Shown: positions 51,449 through 60,900, numbered from the stretch's first letter. The stretch is DNA of 64,000 bases from an uncultured Muribaculaceae bacterium (GCA_910587075.1 CAJUKE010000009.1:9697-73696); one strand, 5' to 3'. Notes: generated from the sequence alone by a model not told the origin. A program made the numbers and translations.

Positions 51449-52462
51449 TTATTCGACGGTCCAGGTGTCGCCGGCGAGGAGGAGGGAGCGGAGGGAGTCG
51501 AAGCCTTTGCGGGCGCGCACTTCCTCGACCTGGCGCGATACCTCGGCATCGTAGGTGAGGCCTTCGACGTCGCGGATCACTCCGACAGCCATCGGAAGCT
51601 CGGTGCCGTCCATCATGGCGAGCTGCTGATGGAGGAAGTTGGAGGGGGTGTGGGCATCGTGAACGAGCACGTCGTCGATGGTCCAACCGTCCTGGCCGAT
51701 GGTCACGGCCTTCACCAGGAAGCCGTCGCGCACCAGGCCGCGGTTCTGGTCCTTGCCGAAGATCATCTTCTCGCCATGGCGCAGATGGATCGTGCGGTCG
51801 GCGCGGAATTCGCGGTCGGCCACGGCGGCGTGGATGCCGTTGTTGAATATCATGCAGTTCTGCAGAATCTCGACTACCGAGGCGCCCTTGTGGCGGGCGG
51901 CGGCCACCATCACCTCCTGCGAGGTGGCGAGGTCAACGTCGATGGCGCGGGCGAAGAAGTTGCCGCGGGCGCCGAATACCAGCTCAGCGGGGATGAAGGG
52001 ATCCTCGGTGGTGCCGTAGGGGGACGACTTCGACACGAATCCGCGGGCCGAGGTCGGCGAGTACTGCCCCTTGGTCAGGCCGTAGATACGGTTGTTGAGG
52101 AGCAGCATATTGATGTCGATGTTGCGGCGCACGGCGTGGATGAAGTGGTTGCCGCCGATGGCGAGCCCGTCGCCGTCGCCGGAAATCTGCCATACCTGCA
52201 TCTCGGGGTTGGCCACCTTGAAGCCGGTAGCCACCGCGGCGGCGCGGCCGTGGATGGTATGGAAGCCGTAGCTGTTCATATAATAAGGGAGGCGCGAGGA
52301 GCATCCGATGCCGGAGATGACCGCCGTCATTTCGGGAGCCACGCCCAAGGTCGCCATAGCCTTCTGCAGGGAGTTGAGCACGGCGTGGTCGCCGCAGCCG
52401 GCACACCAGCGCACCGGCTGGTCGCTCTTATAGTCGGCCTGGGTATATTTCTTCTCTTCCAT
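51449..52462 (-). CDS. korB: 2-oxoacid:ferredoxin oxidoreductase, beta subunit
   Basis: Thiamine-diphosphate-binding subunit of an enzyme that oxidatively decarboxylates a 2-oxoacid (probably 2-oxoglutarate) to its CoA ester with reduced ferredoxin. 337 residues; WCAGCGDHAVLNSLQKA at the start, and the ThDP motif ISGDGDGLAIGGNHFIHAVR with LLLNNRIYGLTKGQ. Thirteen bases after korA. In anaerobic Bacteroidales this serves a branched or reductive TCA route. Confidence 0.92.
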   Translation of the reverse strand: MEEKKYTQADYKSDQPVRWCAGCGDHAVLNSLQKAMATLGVAPEMTAVISGIGCSSRLPYYMNSYGFHTIHGRAAAVATGFKVANPEMQVWQISGDGDGLAIGGNHFIHAVRRNIDINMLLLNNRIYGLTKGQYSPTSARGFVSKSSPYGTTEDPFIPAELVFGARGNFFARAIDVDLATSQEVMVAAARHKGASVVEILQNCMIFNNGIHAAVADREFRADRTIHLRHGEKMIFGKDQNRGLVRDGFLVKAVTIGQDGWTIDDVLVHDAHTPSNFLHQQLAMMDGTELPMAVGVIRDVEGLTYDAEVSRQVEEVRARKGFDSLRSLLLAGDTWTVE

Positions 52463-52475
52463 AAGAGTTAGCGCG

Positions 52476-54326
52476 TTATTTGTTTAACAGCTCCTTTACG
52501 CTCTCGACGATTTCGCTTACGAGGAAAGGCTGGCCTTCGATTTTGTTGATACGGCTTATGTTGACGTCGGGGAAGCGTGCCTGCAGGTAGTCGGCAAACT
52601 GGCCGCTGTTGAGCTCGGCGACGATCACCCGCTTGTAGCGGCGGAGCAGCTCGGGGGTGTTGGCGGGGAGGGGGTTGATGTATCGGAACTGCGCGAGGGC
52701 CACGGGCACGCCCTGGGCGTTGAGCTCCTCGGCGGCGGTGTAGAGGTGGCCGTAGGTGCCCCCCCACCCTACCAGGAGGGTCTCAGCCTCGGGGGAATCG
52801 CAGACGACTTCCTGGGCGGGGATGTCGCGGGCGATGCGGGCCACCTTCTCGCGGCGGCGCTCAACCATCACGGCGTGGTTGCGGGGATCGGTGGAGATGG
52901 CGCCGGTATGGTCGTCCTTCTCCAAGCCGCCGAGGCGGTGCATCATGCCGGGGGTACCGGGGATTGCCCAGTAGCGGGTGAGTGTCTCCGGGTCGCGCAT
53001 ATAGGGGCGCCAGGAATCCTTCACCTCGTCGGGCACGAAGTTCGGGCGAATTTCGGGATAGTCGCCGGCCTCGGGGATGCGCCATGCCGAGGAGCCGTTG
53101 CCTATGAAGGCGTCGCTCAGCAGTATCACGGGGGTCATATGCTCGACGGCGATGCGGCACGCCTCGAAGGCGGTGTCGAAGCAGTCGGTGGGGCTCAGCG
53201 GAGCCACTACGGCCAGGGGCGACTCGCCGTTGCGGCCGTAGAGCGCCTGGTTGAGGTCGGTCTGCTCGGTTTTGGTCGGGAGGCCGGTCGAGGGGCCGCC
53301 GCGCTGCACGTCGATCACCACAAGCGGGAGCTCGGCCATCACGGCAAGACCGATAGCCTCACCCTTCAGGGCGAGTCCGGGGCCGGAGGTGGAGGTCACG
53401 GCGAGGCTTCCGGCGAACGAGGCGCCGATGGCGGAGCACACGCCCGCGATCTCGTCCTCCATCTGGCACGCCTTCACGCCGAGGTCCTTGCGCTTGGCAA
53501 GCTCGTGGAGAATGTCGGTCGCGGGGGTTATCGGGTAGCTGCCGAGGTAGAGGGGGAGCCCCGACTTCTCGGAAGCCATTATAAGGCCGTAGGCTGTGGC
53601 CTCGTTGCCCTTGACGTCGGTGTAGACGCCCGGGCGGATTTCGTCGGTCTCGACGCGGTAGGTCGATACCGAGGCGTGTATGTTGTGTCCGTAGTCAAAC
53701 CCGGCCTGGAGCACCTTGGCGTTGGCCTCGTAGACCGCCGGCTTTTTGGCGAACTTGGCGCGGAGCATCTTGGCGGCGCTCTCCAGGGGGCGGTCAAAGA
53801 GCCAGCAGAGGAGGCCGAGGGTGAAGATGTTGCGGCACTTGAGCACGCTCTTGGGGTCCATGCCCGAATCGGCCAGCGCGGCCTTGGTCATCGAAGTGAC
53901 GGGCACTTCGACCACCTGGGCGGTGATGCCGAGCTCCTTCACGGCGTCGTCGGTCTGGAACTTGGCTTTCTTCAGACCGTCCTCCTTGAAAGAATCAATA
54001 TCGACAATCACTACCCCGCCCTGCTTCACCGTGCGGTAGTTCTGCTTGAGGGCCGCGGGATTCATAGCCACAAGCACGTCGCAACTGTCGCCGGGGGTGT
54101 GCACTCCCGATCCGATGCTAACCTGGAAGCCGCTGACGCCGCCGAGCGACCCCTGCGGGGCGCGGATTTCAGCGGGATAGTCGGGGAAGGTTGACACCGA
54201 ATTTCCAAGGCCGGCTGAAACATTGGTGAAGATGTTTCCCGCCAGCTGCATTCCGTCGCCGGAGTCGCCGGAGAATCTCACGGCCACCTGTCCGAGCGTT
54301 TTAACTCTCTGTTTGGTGTCGGTCAT
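52476..54326 (-). CDS. korA: 2-oxoacid:ferredoxin oxidoreductase, fused gamma-alpha subunit
   Basis: 616-residue partner of KorB. The N-terminal ~200 residues are the gamma domain (VRFSGDSGDGMQLAGNIF, NPAALKQNYRTVKQGGVVI); the rest is the alpha/pyrimidine domain (GSYPITPATDILHEL, CQMEDEIAGVCSAIGASFAG, TSTSGPGLALKGEAIGL, PTKTEQTDLNQALYGRNGESP). Such fusions are the rule in Bacteroidetes. Promoter with TTG (54402-54400), 20 bases, TATCTTTG. Open frame upstream is leader. Confidence 0.93.
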   Translation of the reverse strand: MTDTKQRVKTLGQVAVRFSGDSGDGMQLAGNIFTNVSAGLGNSVSTFPDYPAEIRAPQGSLGGVSGFQVSIGSGVHTPGDSCDVLVAMNPAALKQNYRTVKQGGVVIVDIDSFKEDGLKKAKFQTDDAVKELGITAQVVEVPVTSMTKAALADSGMDPKSVLKCRNIFTLGLLCWLFDRPLESAAKMLRAKFAKKPAVYEANAKVLQAGFDYGHNIHASVSTYRVETDEIRPGVYTDVKGNEATAYGLIMASEKSGLPLYLGSYPITPATDILHELAKRKDLGVKACQMEDEIAGVCSAIGASFAGSLAVTSTSGPGLALKGEAIGLAVMAELPLVVIDVQRGGPSTGLPTKTEQTDLNQALYGRNGESPLAVVAPLSPTDCFDTAFEACRIAVEHMTPVILLSDAFIGNGSSAWRIPEAGDYPEIRPNFVPDEVKDSWRPYMRDPETLTRYWAIPGTPGMMHRLGGLEKDDHTGAISTDPRNHAVMVERRREKVARIARDIPAQEVVCDSPEAETLLVGWGGTYGHLYTAAEELNAQGVPVALAQFRYINPLPANTPELLRRYKRVIVAELNSGQFADYLQARFPDVNISRINKIEGQPFLVSEIVESVKELLNK

Positions 54327-54371
54327 GTTGGTATGGTATAGACTTGTAAAAAACAAGGTTGGTTTTCGGCG

Positions 54372-54402
54372 CAAAGATAACCCTTTTTATCAGCCAAAGC
54401 AA
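54372..54402 (-). promoter_or_regulatory. korAB promoter
   Basis: Minus strand TTG (54402-54400), 20 bases, exact TATCTTTG (54379-54372); leader about 40 bases. Confidence 0.65.
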
Positions 54403-54489
54403 CAAAAATCCAAAATAAGTTTGCCCCGAAAAATAATATTTAAGCGAGGCGGACTGCGGCGCCGTCAGCGCCCCCATTTCAAGGCCCCG

Positions 54490-54525
54490 TTTTGGGGTAG
54501 TTTTCGCGAAATATTCGTAAATTTG
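54490..54525 (+). promoter_or_regulatory. Promoter of the phosphatase gene
   Basis: TTTTG (54490-54494), 23 bases, exact TAAATTTG (54518-54525); the ATG at 54530 is four bases beyond, so the mRNA should be leaderless. Confidence 0.6.
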
Positions 54526-54529
54526 TCGT

Positions 54530-55090
54530 ATGAAAAGAACCGAACAAACCGTCGGCGGCGCGTTTGACGCCGTCGCCGCCAAAATAAGCCGCGCGGTCGG
54601 GGGGAAGTGCCCCGTGAAAGTGCTGTTTGTGTGCCTGGGCAACATATGCCGGTCGCCGGCGGCCGAGGGGGTGATGCGCTCCATAGTCGATGAGGAGGGG
54701 CGCGTAGCCGACTGGGAAATCGACTCGGCCGGAACGGGCAACTACCATGTAGGCGACCTGCCGGACCACCGCATGCGCGTCCACGCCCGGCGCCGCGGAC
54801 TGGAACTGACCCACCGCTGCCGCCAGGTGAGCGCGTCGGACTTCGAGGAGTTCGACCTTATTATAGGTATGGACGCGCAGAACATAGCCAACCTGCGCCG
54901 CATGGCCCCGTCGCCCGAGGCCGAGGAGAAAATTCTGCCGATGGGCGCCCTGCTGACTCCGTCGTGCGGCTACGACTATGTGCCCGACCCCTACTACGAG
55001 GGTGCCGAGGGATTCGAGCTGGTGCACGACCTGCTGGCCGACGGTTGTCGCAGGCTCTACGACATAGTTAACGCCGGGCGGGCAAATTGA
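54530..55090 (+). CDS. Low-molecular-weight protein-tyrosine phosphatase
   Basis: A 186-residue enzyme. The P-loop is VCLGNICRSPAAEGVM (Cys35 to Arg41), and VPDPYYEGAEGFELVHDLL supplies the general acid Asp. A 30-residue N-terminal extension (MKRTEQTVGGAFDAVAA) is not usual for the family; but the promoter lies just four bases before the ATG, which supports this start. In Bacteroidetes such enzymes often counter tyrosine kinases of capsule export; no capsule gene is nearby. Confidence 0.88.
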   Translation: MKRTEQTVGGAFDAVAAKISRAVGGKCPVKVLFVCLGNICRSPAAEGVMRSIVDEEGRVADWEIDSAGTGNYHVGDLPDHRMRVHARRRGLELTHRCRQVSASDFEEFDLIIGMDAQNIANLRRMAPSPEAEEKILPMGALLTPSCGYDYVPDPYYEGAEGFELVHDLLADGCRRLYDIVNAGRAN

Positions 55091-55102
55091 GGAGACCGAC
55101 CG

Positions 55103-55903
55103 ATGCGCCACAGATTCTACCTTAAATTCCGCCATATCGCCGCGTTCATGGCGGTGCTTTTCGCCGGGGCCGCGGCCTCGGTGGTGAGCCTCTGCTCGGG
55201 CCGCGGCGGGAGCGCCGAGGAGCCGGAAGCTATCCCGGCCGACCTCTCGCACGACGAAGTGCTGGCCGTGCTGACCCCGACGGACACCATCAAGGCCCAC
55301 AACCCGTTCAACGTCCGCCTCGACTCCATGCCCCCCGGCGGCCACCGCCTGCGCATAAACTACCTGGGGGCCACCCTGGGCCGCTTCTTCAACGACAGCA
55401 ACTACCTCCACATCGAGGCGGCGCGCAGGATAGGCATCGAGCCGATACACTCCATACGCGACGCCTGGAAAGGGGGCGTGCGGCTCGTGCCGGTGCGCAC
55501 CTGCCGCGAGTACTATCTCGACAACCTCACCCACTCGCTCCCCTACCTGGTGCCGGAGGCGAGCGACCTGCTCCGCGACATCGGTGCGGCGTTCAACGAC
55601 TCGCTGGCAGCCCGCGGCGGCGGGAGCTACCGCATAAAGGTGACCAGCGTGCTGCGCACTCGGTCGCTCGTCAAGAGTCTGCGCCGCCGCAACCGCAACG
55701 CGGTCGACACCTCTGCCCACCTCTTCGCCACCACCTTCGACATCAGCTACGCGAAATTCATATGCGACTCGCTGACGGTGCCCCGCACGCAGGAGGACCT
55801 AAAAAACCTCCTGGCCGAGGTGGTCGAGGCCCAGCGCGCCCGGGGCCGCTGCTATGTGAAATACGAGCGCAAGCAAGCCTGCTTCCACATCACCGCCCGC
55901 TGA
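55103..55903 (+). CDS. DUF5715-like M15 peptidase-fold protein
   Basis: A 266-residue exported or membrane-anchored protein, hydrophobic segment AFMAVLFAGAAASVVSLC at residues 14-32. The C-terminal half has YRIKVTSVLRTRSLVKSLRR, then NAVDTSAHLFATTFDISY, which resembles the SxHxxGxAxD zinc site of M15 D,D-carboxypeptidases, and ends QACFHITAR, perhaps the last His. Members are assigned to DUF5715 in Bacteroidales. Peptidase activity is possible but some ligands deviate. Cotranscribed with the phosphatase (12-base gap). Confidence 0.75.
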   Translation: MRHRFYLKFRHIAAFMAVLFAGAAASVVSLCSGRGGSAEEPEAIPADLSHDEVLAVLTPTDTIKAHNPFNVRLDSMPPGGHRLRINYLGATLGRFFNDSNYLHIEAARRIGIEPIHSIRDAWKGGVRLVPVRTCREYYLDNLTHSLPYLVPEASDLLRDIGAAFNDSLAARGGGSYRIKVTSVLRTRSLVKSLRRRNRNAVDTSAHLFATTFDISYAKFICDSLTVPRTQEDLKNLLAEVVEAQRARGRCYVKYERKQACFHITAR

Positions 55904-55971
55904 AGCCCCCAAAAAGCGCCGGGCGGCGAGCATTTTTACACGACGCGATGGAGCGAATGCGGATTTTTTAT

Positions 55972-55979
55972 TAATTTTG
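55972..55979 (+). promoter_or_regulatory. -7 box of hpt
   Basis: Exact TAATTTTG, 18 bases before the hpt ATG. Confidence 0.5.
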
Positions 55980-55997
55980 CACATCTAATTTTTCCCG

Positions 55998-56543
55998 ATG
56001 AAAGAAGTTCAGTATAACGGCCTCACCTTTGTGCCATACATCGTCAGAGAGAAAATCGACGCCCGCGTCAAAGAGCTGGCAAAGCAGATCACCGAAGAAT
56101 ACGCCGGCAAGCGCCCCCTGCTGCTCTGCGTTCTGAACGGCGCCTTCCCCTTCGCCGCCGACCTGTTCCGCGGTATCGAAACCGACGCCGAAATCTCCTT
56201 CATACGCCTCAAAAGCTACGAGGGGATGGAGAGCACCGGCAACGTGAAGCAGGTGATGGGAATCAGCGAGGACCTCAAGGGGCGCTCGGTAATCGTGGTA
56301 GAGGATATCGTGGACACAGGCCACACCATCGTAGGCCTCCTCGAAGAGCTGCGCAAGCACGAGCCCGCGGAAATCAAAATCGCCACCCTCCTGTTCAAGC
56401 CTGAGTCGCTCCGGGCCGACGTGAAACCCGACTACGTCGGCTTCGCCATCCCCCCGAAGTTCATCATAGGCTTCGGCCTCGACCTCGACGGCATGGCCCG
56501 CAACCTCAACGACATCTACGTGCTCAAGGAAGCGGCCGACTGA
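55998..56543 (+). CDS. hpt: Hypoxanthine phosphoribosyltransferase
   Basis: Salvages hypoxanthine and guanine with PRPP; 181 residues. PRPP motif VIVVEDIVDTGHTIVGLLEEL, N-terminal loop VLNGAFPFAADLFRGI and the C-terminal PKFIIGFGLDLDGMARNL fit the family. adk follows 42 bases later, both purine nucleotide enzymes. Confidence 0.95.
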   Translation: MKEVQYNGLTFVPYIVREKIDARVKELAKQITEEYAGKRPLLLCVLNGAFPFAADLFRGIETDAEISFIRLKSYEGMESTGNVKQVMGISEDLKGRSVIVVEDIVDTGHTIVGLLEELRKHEPAEIKIATLLFKPESLRADVKPDYVGFAIPPKFIIGFGLDLDGMARNLNDIYVLKEAAD

Positions 56544-56585
56544 CACCCCACACCCCCTTACAGCGTACTATTTCTAAGAAAGAAG

Positions 56586-57155
56586 ATGAATTTAGTTATT
56601 TTCGGCGCTCCGGGTAGCGGAAAAGGTACCCAGAGCGAGAAACTTATTGAGAAATACGGGCTGCACCACATCTCGACCGGAGAGGTACTCCGCGACCACA
56701 TCGCCCGCAAGACACCGATTGGCCAGATCGCCAAAACCTATATAAGCCAGGGACAGCTCATCCCCGACTCGCTGATGATCCGCATACTTGAGGAAATCAT
56801 CGACAACGAGCCCAAGGCCAAGGACGGGGTGATTCTCGACGGATTCCCCCGCACCATACCCCAGGCCGAGGCGCTGAAACGCTTCTTCGAGAAGCGCGGC
56901 CAGGAGGTTCACCATGTAATCGGCCTCGAAGTGCCCGAAGATGAGCTCATCGAGCGCATGATACTCCGCGGGCAGCAGACCGGCCGCGCCGACGACAATC
57001 TGGAGACCATCAAGAACCGCCTCCAGGTTTACCACGACTCGACCCGCCCCCTCCGCGACTACTATATCAAGGAAGGGAAGTACCGCCCCATCAACGGCAC
57101 CGGCTCCATCGACGACATCTTCACCGAAGTAACCAAGGCCGTCGAAGGCAAGTAA
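56586..57155 (+). CDS. adk: Adenylate kinase
   Basis: ATP + AMP to 2 ADP; 189 residues, the short form with a reduced lid and no zinc cysteines. P-loop VIFGAPGSGKGTQSEKLI, AMP site LDGFPRTIPQAEAL, lid TGRADDNLETIKNRL. Paired with hpt; strong terminator after it. Confidence 0.96.
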   Translation: MNLVIFGAPGSGKGTQSEKLIEKYGLHHISTGEVLRDHIARKTPIGQIAKTYISQGQLIPDSLMIRILEEIIDNEPKAKDGVILDGFPRTIPQAEALKRFFEKRGQEVHHVIGLEVPEDELIERMILRGQQTGRADDNLETIKNRLQVYHDSTRPLRDYYIKEGKYRPINGTGSIDDIFTEVTKAVEGK

Positions 57156-57192
57156 GAAACCTCACCGTCAAAACGGCGGTATATTAAACATA

Positions 57193-57243
57193 AACGGAGA
57201 ACCCGCGTGGCGCTTAGTGCCGCCCGGGTTCTCCGTTATTTTT
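57193..57243 (+). terminator. Terminator after adk
   Basis: Perfect 13-bp stem aacggagaacccg (57193-57205) with cgggttctccgtt (57225-57237), then atttttaag. Confidence 0.85.
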
Positions 57244-57307
57244 AAGCCGCAAACTGGCTTACAGAATTAGGAATTAACAAATTGCCCCTCTGACTACCGT
57301 ATAAAAT

Positions 57308-57343
57308 ATAGGCCGATACCCTTTACGCGGGGTATCGGCCTAT
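57308..57343 (-). terminator. Terminator after fba
   Basis: Perfect 14-bp stem ataggccgataccc (57308-57321) with gggtatcggcctat (57330-57343); minus-strand side followed by attttat. Confidence 0.8.
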
Positions 57344-57367
57344 GAGTTAGGTTATGCCGTCAGGCTA

Positions 57368-58366
57368 TTATTCAGCCTTGCCGTTGGAGCCGAGAACGTT
57401 GACGATCTTGTGCTTGTAGAGCTTCTCCATTTCGTCGCGGGCCGGGCCGAGGTACTTGCGGGGGTCGAATTCGCTGGGTTTCTCAGCGAAGACCTTGCGC
57501 ACGGCGGCGGTCATGGCCAGACGGGAGTCGGAGTCGATGTTGATTTTGCATACGGCGCTCTTGGCAGCCTTGCGGAGTTCCTCTTCGGGGATACCGATGG
57601 CGTCGGGGAGCTTGCCGCCGTACTGGTTGATCAAGTCGACATATTCCTGGGGAACGGAGGAGGAGCCGTGGAGCACGATGGGGAAGCCGGGGAGTTTCTC
57701 CATAACGGCGTCGAGCACGTCGAATGCCAGGGGGGGAGGCACGAGGCGACCCTCGGCGTTGCGGGTGCACTGCTCGGGGGTGAACTTGTAGGCGCCGTGG
57801 CTGGTGCCGATCGAGATGGCGAGGGAGTCGCAGCCGGTGCGGGTAGCGAAATCGATCACCTCTTCGGGGTCGGTATAGGTGTGGTGGTCGGAGGAAACCT
57901 CGTCCTCAACGCCGGCGAGCACGCCGAGCTCGCCCTCTACGGTAACGTCGTACTTGTGGGCGTATTCAACAACCTGCTTGGTGAGGGCCACGTTCTCCTC
58001 GTAGGGGAGGTGCGAGCCGTCGATCATCACGGACGAGAAGCCGTTGTCGATGCAGCTCTTGCAGAGTTCGAAGCTGTCGCCGTGGTCGAGGTGCAGCACG
58101 ATCTGGGGGTGCTCCCAGCCGAGTTCCTTGGCGTAGGCAACGGCACCCTGTGCCATGTAGCGGAGGAGGGTGGCGTTAGCGTAGTTGCGGGCACCCTTGG
58201 ACACCTGCAGGATAACGGGCGACTTCTCCTCGGCGGCTGCCTTGATGATAGCCTGGAGCTGCTCCATGTTGTTGAAGTTGAAGGCGGGGATAGCGTAGCC
58301 ACCCTTGATGGCCTTGGCAAACATCTCGCGGGTGTTGACCAGACCTAATTCTTTGTAACTTACCAT
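57368..58366 (-). CDS. fba: Class II fructose-bisphosphate aldolase
   Basis: Zinc-dependent aldolase of glycolysis; 332 residues. Zinc ligands in LHLDHGDSFELC, the active loop and Asp/Glu in VMIDGSHLPYEENV and VTVEGELGVLAG, GTSHGAYKF, and VLHGSSSVP for phosphate binding. Exact TAAATTTG box 53 bases upstream. High expression expected. Confidence 0.95.
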   Translation of the reverse strand: MVSYKELGLVNTREMFAKAIKGGYAIPAFNFNNMEQLQAIIKAAAEEKSPVILQVSKGARNYANATLLRYMAQGAVAYAKELGWEHPQIVLHLDHGDSFELCKSCIDNGFSSVMIDGSHLPYEENVALTKQVVEYAHKYDVTVEGELGVLAGVEDEVSSDHHTYTDPEEVIDFATRTGCDSLAISIGTSHGAYKFTPEQCTRNAEGRLVPPPLAFDVLDAVMEKLPGFPIVLHGSSSVPQEYVDLINQYGGKLPDAIGIPEEELRKAAKSAVCKINIDSDSRLAMTAAVRKVFAEKPSEFDPRKYLGPARDEMEKLYKHKIVNVLGSNGKAE

Positions 58367-58418
58367 TTTATATATTAAAGAAATTAATATTTTCGATTGA
58401 TTGCCGCTTAACGACAGG

Positions 58419-58426
58419 CAAATTTA
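58419..58426 (-). promoter_or_regulatory. -7 box of fba
   Basis: Exact TAAATTTG on the minus strand, 52 bases before the ATG. Confidence 0.5.
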
Positions 58427-58543
58427 CGAAAAATCCGCGAATAATTGCAGAAAAATTTCCGTAATTGCCACCGGGGCGCCTTTCCGCCCTCAATAACGCC
58501 CCCGGAGCCGGGATTGTTCTGGCGGCGCGGAAAGGGGCGCCCG

Positions 58544-60097
58544 TCAGGCATTCGCCGCCGGAGCGGGAGCGGCTCCGTCGGCGGGGGTATCCTTGGGATG
58601 CTGCCCGGGGACAACTCGCATGAGGGTGAAGAGGAATTCCAGGCCTCCGCCGCGGCGGTTGCGCACCGACACGCCTCCCCCCATCGAGTTGATGGCGCTC
58701 TTCACGATAGGCAGGCCGAGCCCGGTGCCGCCCGACTTGCGCGAACGGCCCGTGTCTATTCGGTAGAAACGGTCAAAAAGGTGCGGCAGATGCTCGGGAG
58801 CCACGCCTGTGCCGTTGTCGTAGAACACGAACGTGTAGCTCTTCTCCTTGCGTCCGAGCAGCTCGATACCCATAGCGGTGCCCTGCGAGTAGGCTTTGGC
58901 ATTCTTCAGCAGGTTGTTGAGCACCGACATCAGCAGCCCCTCGTTGCCCCGAACCACGCAGTCGTCGGGGATATCGACGATGAATTCCATATCGCCTATG
59001 AGGTTGGTGGCCCGCACCTCTTCGGCGAAATTGGTCACCATCTCGTGGAAATCGACTTCTTTCAGGGGTATCTTCTGCCCCGACTCTTCGAGGCGTGTCA
59101 TGGTCGAGAGGTCGTTGAGCATCGCGGTGATGCGCTCGATGTTTTCCTGCGCTTTGAGTAGGAAGTGGCGGCGATCCTCCTCCGGCATATCCTCCTGGGT
59201 GACGAGCATTTCGAGATACGCCCTGACGATACCGATGGGGGTTTTCAGCTCGTGGGAGATATTGTTGGTGAGCGCCCGCTTTACGCGGTTCTTCTCCTCG
59301 TTGGCTTTAAGGGCGATGATGTGCTCGCGCTCGCGGCGCTGGTTGGCCTGCATGCGCGAGTTGTAAATCGATATGATCTGCCTCGAAATGTCGCCCAACT
59401 CGTCGGAGGGGAATTCGCCCATGGGTATGAAGTCGCGGTCGTTGGCGGCCCTGTGGGCGAACTCGTGGAGGAGGCTTATGTTCTTGGCCTGGTGGGCGGT
59501 GATCAGGTACACGAAGAAGGTGCCGATAACGCCAATGACGAGAATCATAAGCCACAGCATCCAGTCGCCTGACGACAGGTACCCCTCGATTTCGGGTGAG
59601 AACGGCAGATAGGCCCTCACTTCGAGCCCTTTGCCCGGGGAAACGCGGCTATAGTAGTAGAACACCTTCTCGCCCGAGGGGAAACGGGTGTCGTCAAGGA
59701 AAATGGCGGTCGATCCGTCGCGTATCGAATCAACGTCGGCTTTGTCAAATCCGAGGGGGCGCTCATTGTTGATAGTGCCGATGGAATTGATCATTTCGCC
59801 GCTGTTGAGGTCGTATACGGCGAGCGACATACGCCCGAGGGCCGTATTGTCGTAATATCGGCTCAGGAAGTCGATATACGAGTCGATCAGCTCGGTGTTT
59901 TCCTGCGTCCAGGAGTCAATGATTCGTCCGGCCGCCATGTCCACCCTCGCCATGATTTCCTCCTTGCGGGAGTAGCGGTCGCGGTTGTACTGCAGCCAGG
60001 CGAAAACCCCGATGAGCGACCATATGCACACGAACGCCGTCGCGAAGAGCTTCAGGCGGTAGCGGAACGTACGTCTTTTCAGAAGTTTGTTGAACAT
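58544..60097 (-). CDS. Sensor histidine kinase
   Basis: A 517-residue membrane kinase. Transmembrane helices at about 16-36 and 180-200 frame a ~145-residue periplasmic sensor; then a HAMP-like linker, the dimerisation domain with phospho-accepting His282 in NNISHELKTPIGIVRAYLEML, and an HATPase domain with LNNLLKNAKAY (N box), DNGTGVAPEHL (G1) and GGTGLGLPIVKSA (G2). Partner of the OmpR-type regulator encoded just upstream (95 bases), so the pair is one two-component system. The signal is unknown. Confidence 0.92.
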   Translation of the reverse strand: MFNKLLKRRTFRYRLKLFATAFVCIWSLIGVFAWLQYNRDRYSRKEEIMARVDMAAGRIIDSWTQENTELIDSYIDFLSRYYDNTALGRMSLAVYDLNSGEMINSIGTINNERPLGFDKADVDSIRDGSTAIFLDDTRFPSGEKVFYYYSRVSPGKGLEVRAYLPFSPEIEGYLSSGDWMLWLMILVIGVIGTFFVYLITAHQAKNISLLHEFAHRAANDRDFIPMGEFPSDELGDISRQIISIYNSRMQANQRREREHIIALKANEEKNRVKRALTNNISHELKTPIGIVRAYLEMLVTQEDMPEEDRRHFLLKAQENIERITAMLNDLSTMTRLEESGQKIPLKEVDFHEMVTNFAEEVRATNLIGDMEFIVDIPDDCVVRGNEGLLMSVLNNLLKNAKAYSQGTAMGIELLGRKEKSYTFVFYDNGTGVAPEHLPHLFDRFYRIDTGRSRKSGGTGLGLPIVKSAINSMGGGVSVRNRRGGGLEFLFTLMRVVPGQHPKDTPADGAAPAPAANA

Positions 60098-60192
60098 AAG
60101 TGTTTCGGCAAATAATAGCTATGGAGAGGGCATATACCGACCGCGGCGCTCCGTTCCCGCTGTCGTGGGTGCCGGAACGCCGCGGCGCATTG

Positions 60193-60900
60193 TCAGATTT
60201 CAGCCTTGAACCCGTAGCCGAATCCGAGCCGGCTCACGATGTTGTCGCGGTACGGGCCGAGCTTCTGCTTCAGGCGTGTGACGTTGGTGTCGACCGTGCG
60301 GGAGGTGACAGTCTGCCCTCCCCATACCTGACGGAGAATCTCCTCGCGCGAGTGGATGCGCTCGCGGTAGGTTAGGAAGAAAATCAGGAGGTCGAACTCG
60401 CGGGGGGTGAGCACCACCTTCTCCCCGTCGATGTAGAGCGACTTGCCGTTACGGTCGATGCGGAGTGTCTTGTAGGTGATGTCCGGCTCGTAGTGGGCCT
60501 TGGGAGCGTTGTAGCTCACCTGTTTCGCGGCCTGGGTGCGGCGCAGCACGGCTCGCACGCGGGCCTTCACCTCGTCGATGGAGAAAGGCTTGGTAATATA
60601 GTCGTCGGCGCCGATGTTCAGGCCCATGACGGTATCGTCCTCGCCGTTGAGCGCCGAGCAGAAAATAATAGGCGTATCCTCGGTGGCGGGATTCATGCGA
60701 ACCCGTTTGGCGAAATCAAAGCCGCTGAGACGCTCCATCATTATGTCGACAATCATAAGATGATACAGCGAAAGATCGTAGCCGAGCGCGGTCTCAGCGC
60801 TGTCAGCCGTATCGACATCGTAGCCCTCCTTTTGCAGATTGTATTTAAGGATTTCGCAGAAGCTTTCTTCGTCGTCAATCACAAGGATGCGTACTCTCAT
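60193..60900 (-). CDS. OmpR/PhoB-family response regulator
   Basis: A 235-residue regulator of the kinase at 58544. Receiver: RILVIDDEESF acidic pair, phospho-Asp52 in HLMIVDIMME, and DDYITKPFSIDEVKARVRAVLRR. C-terminal winged helix: EKVVLTPREFDLLIFFL, TSRTVDTNVTRLKQKLG, IVSRLGFGYGFKAE. Start taken at MRVRILV; three codons further up (60909) are also open. Confidence 0.92.
   Translation of the reverse strand: MRVRILVIDDEESFCEILKYNLQKEGYDVDTADSAETALGYDLSLYHLMIVDIMMERLSGFDFAKRVRMNPATEDTPIIFCSALNGEDDTVMGLNIGADDYITKPFSIDEVKARVRAVLRRTQAAKQVSYNAPKAHYEPDITYKTLRIDRNGKSLYIDGEKVVLTPREFDLLIFFLTYRERIHSREEILRQVWGGQTVTSRTVDTNVTRLKQKLGPYRDNIVSRLGFGYGFKAEI

Noticed and set aside
52746..54194. 482-residue plus-strand frame opposite korA
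   Set aside because: Antisense to a clear KorA; no motif.
57368..58366. Frame 57410-58348 on the plus strand opposite fba
   Set aside because: Antisense to aldolase with all zinc-site motifs present.
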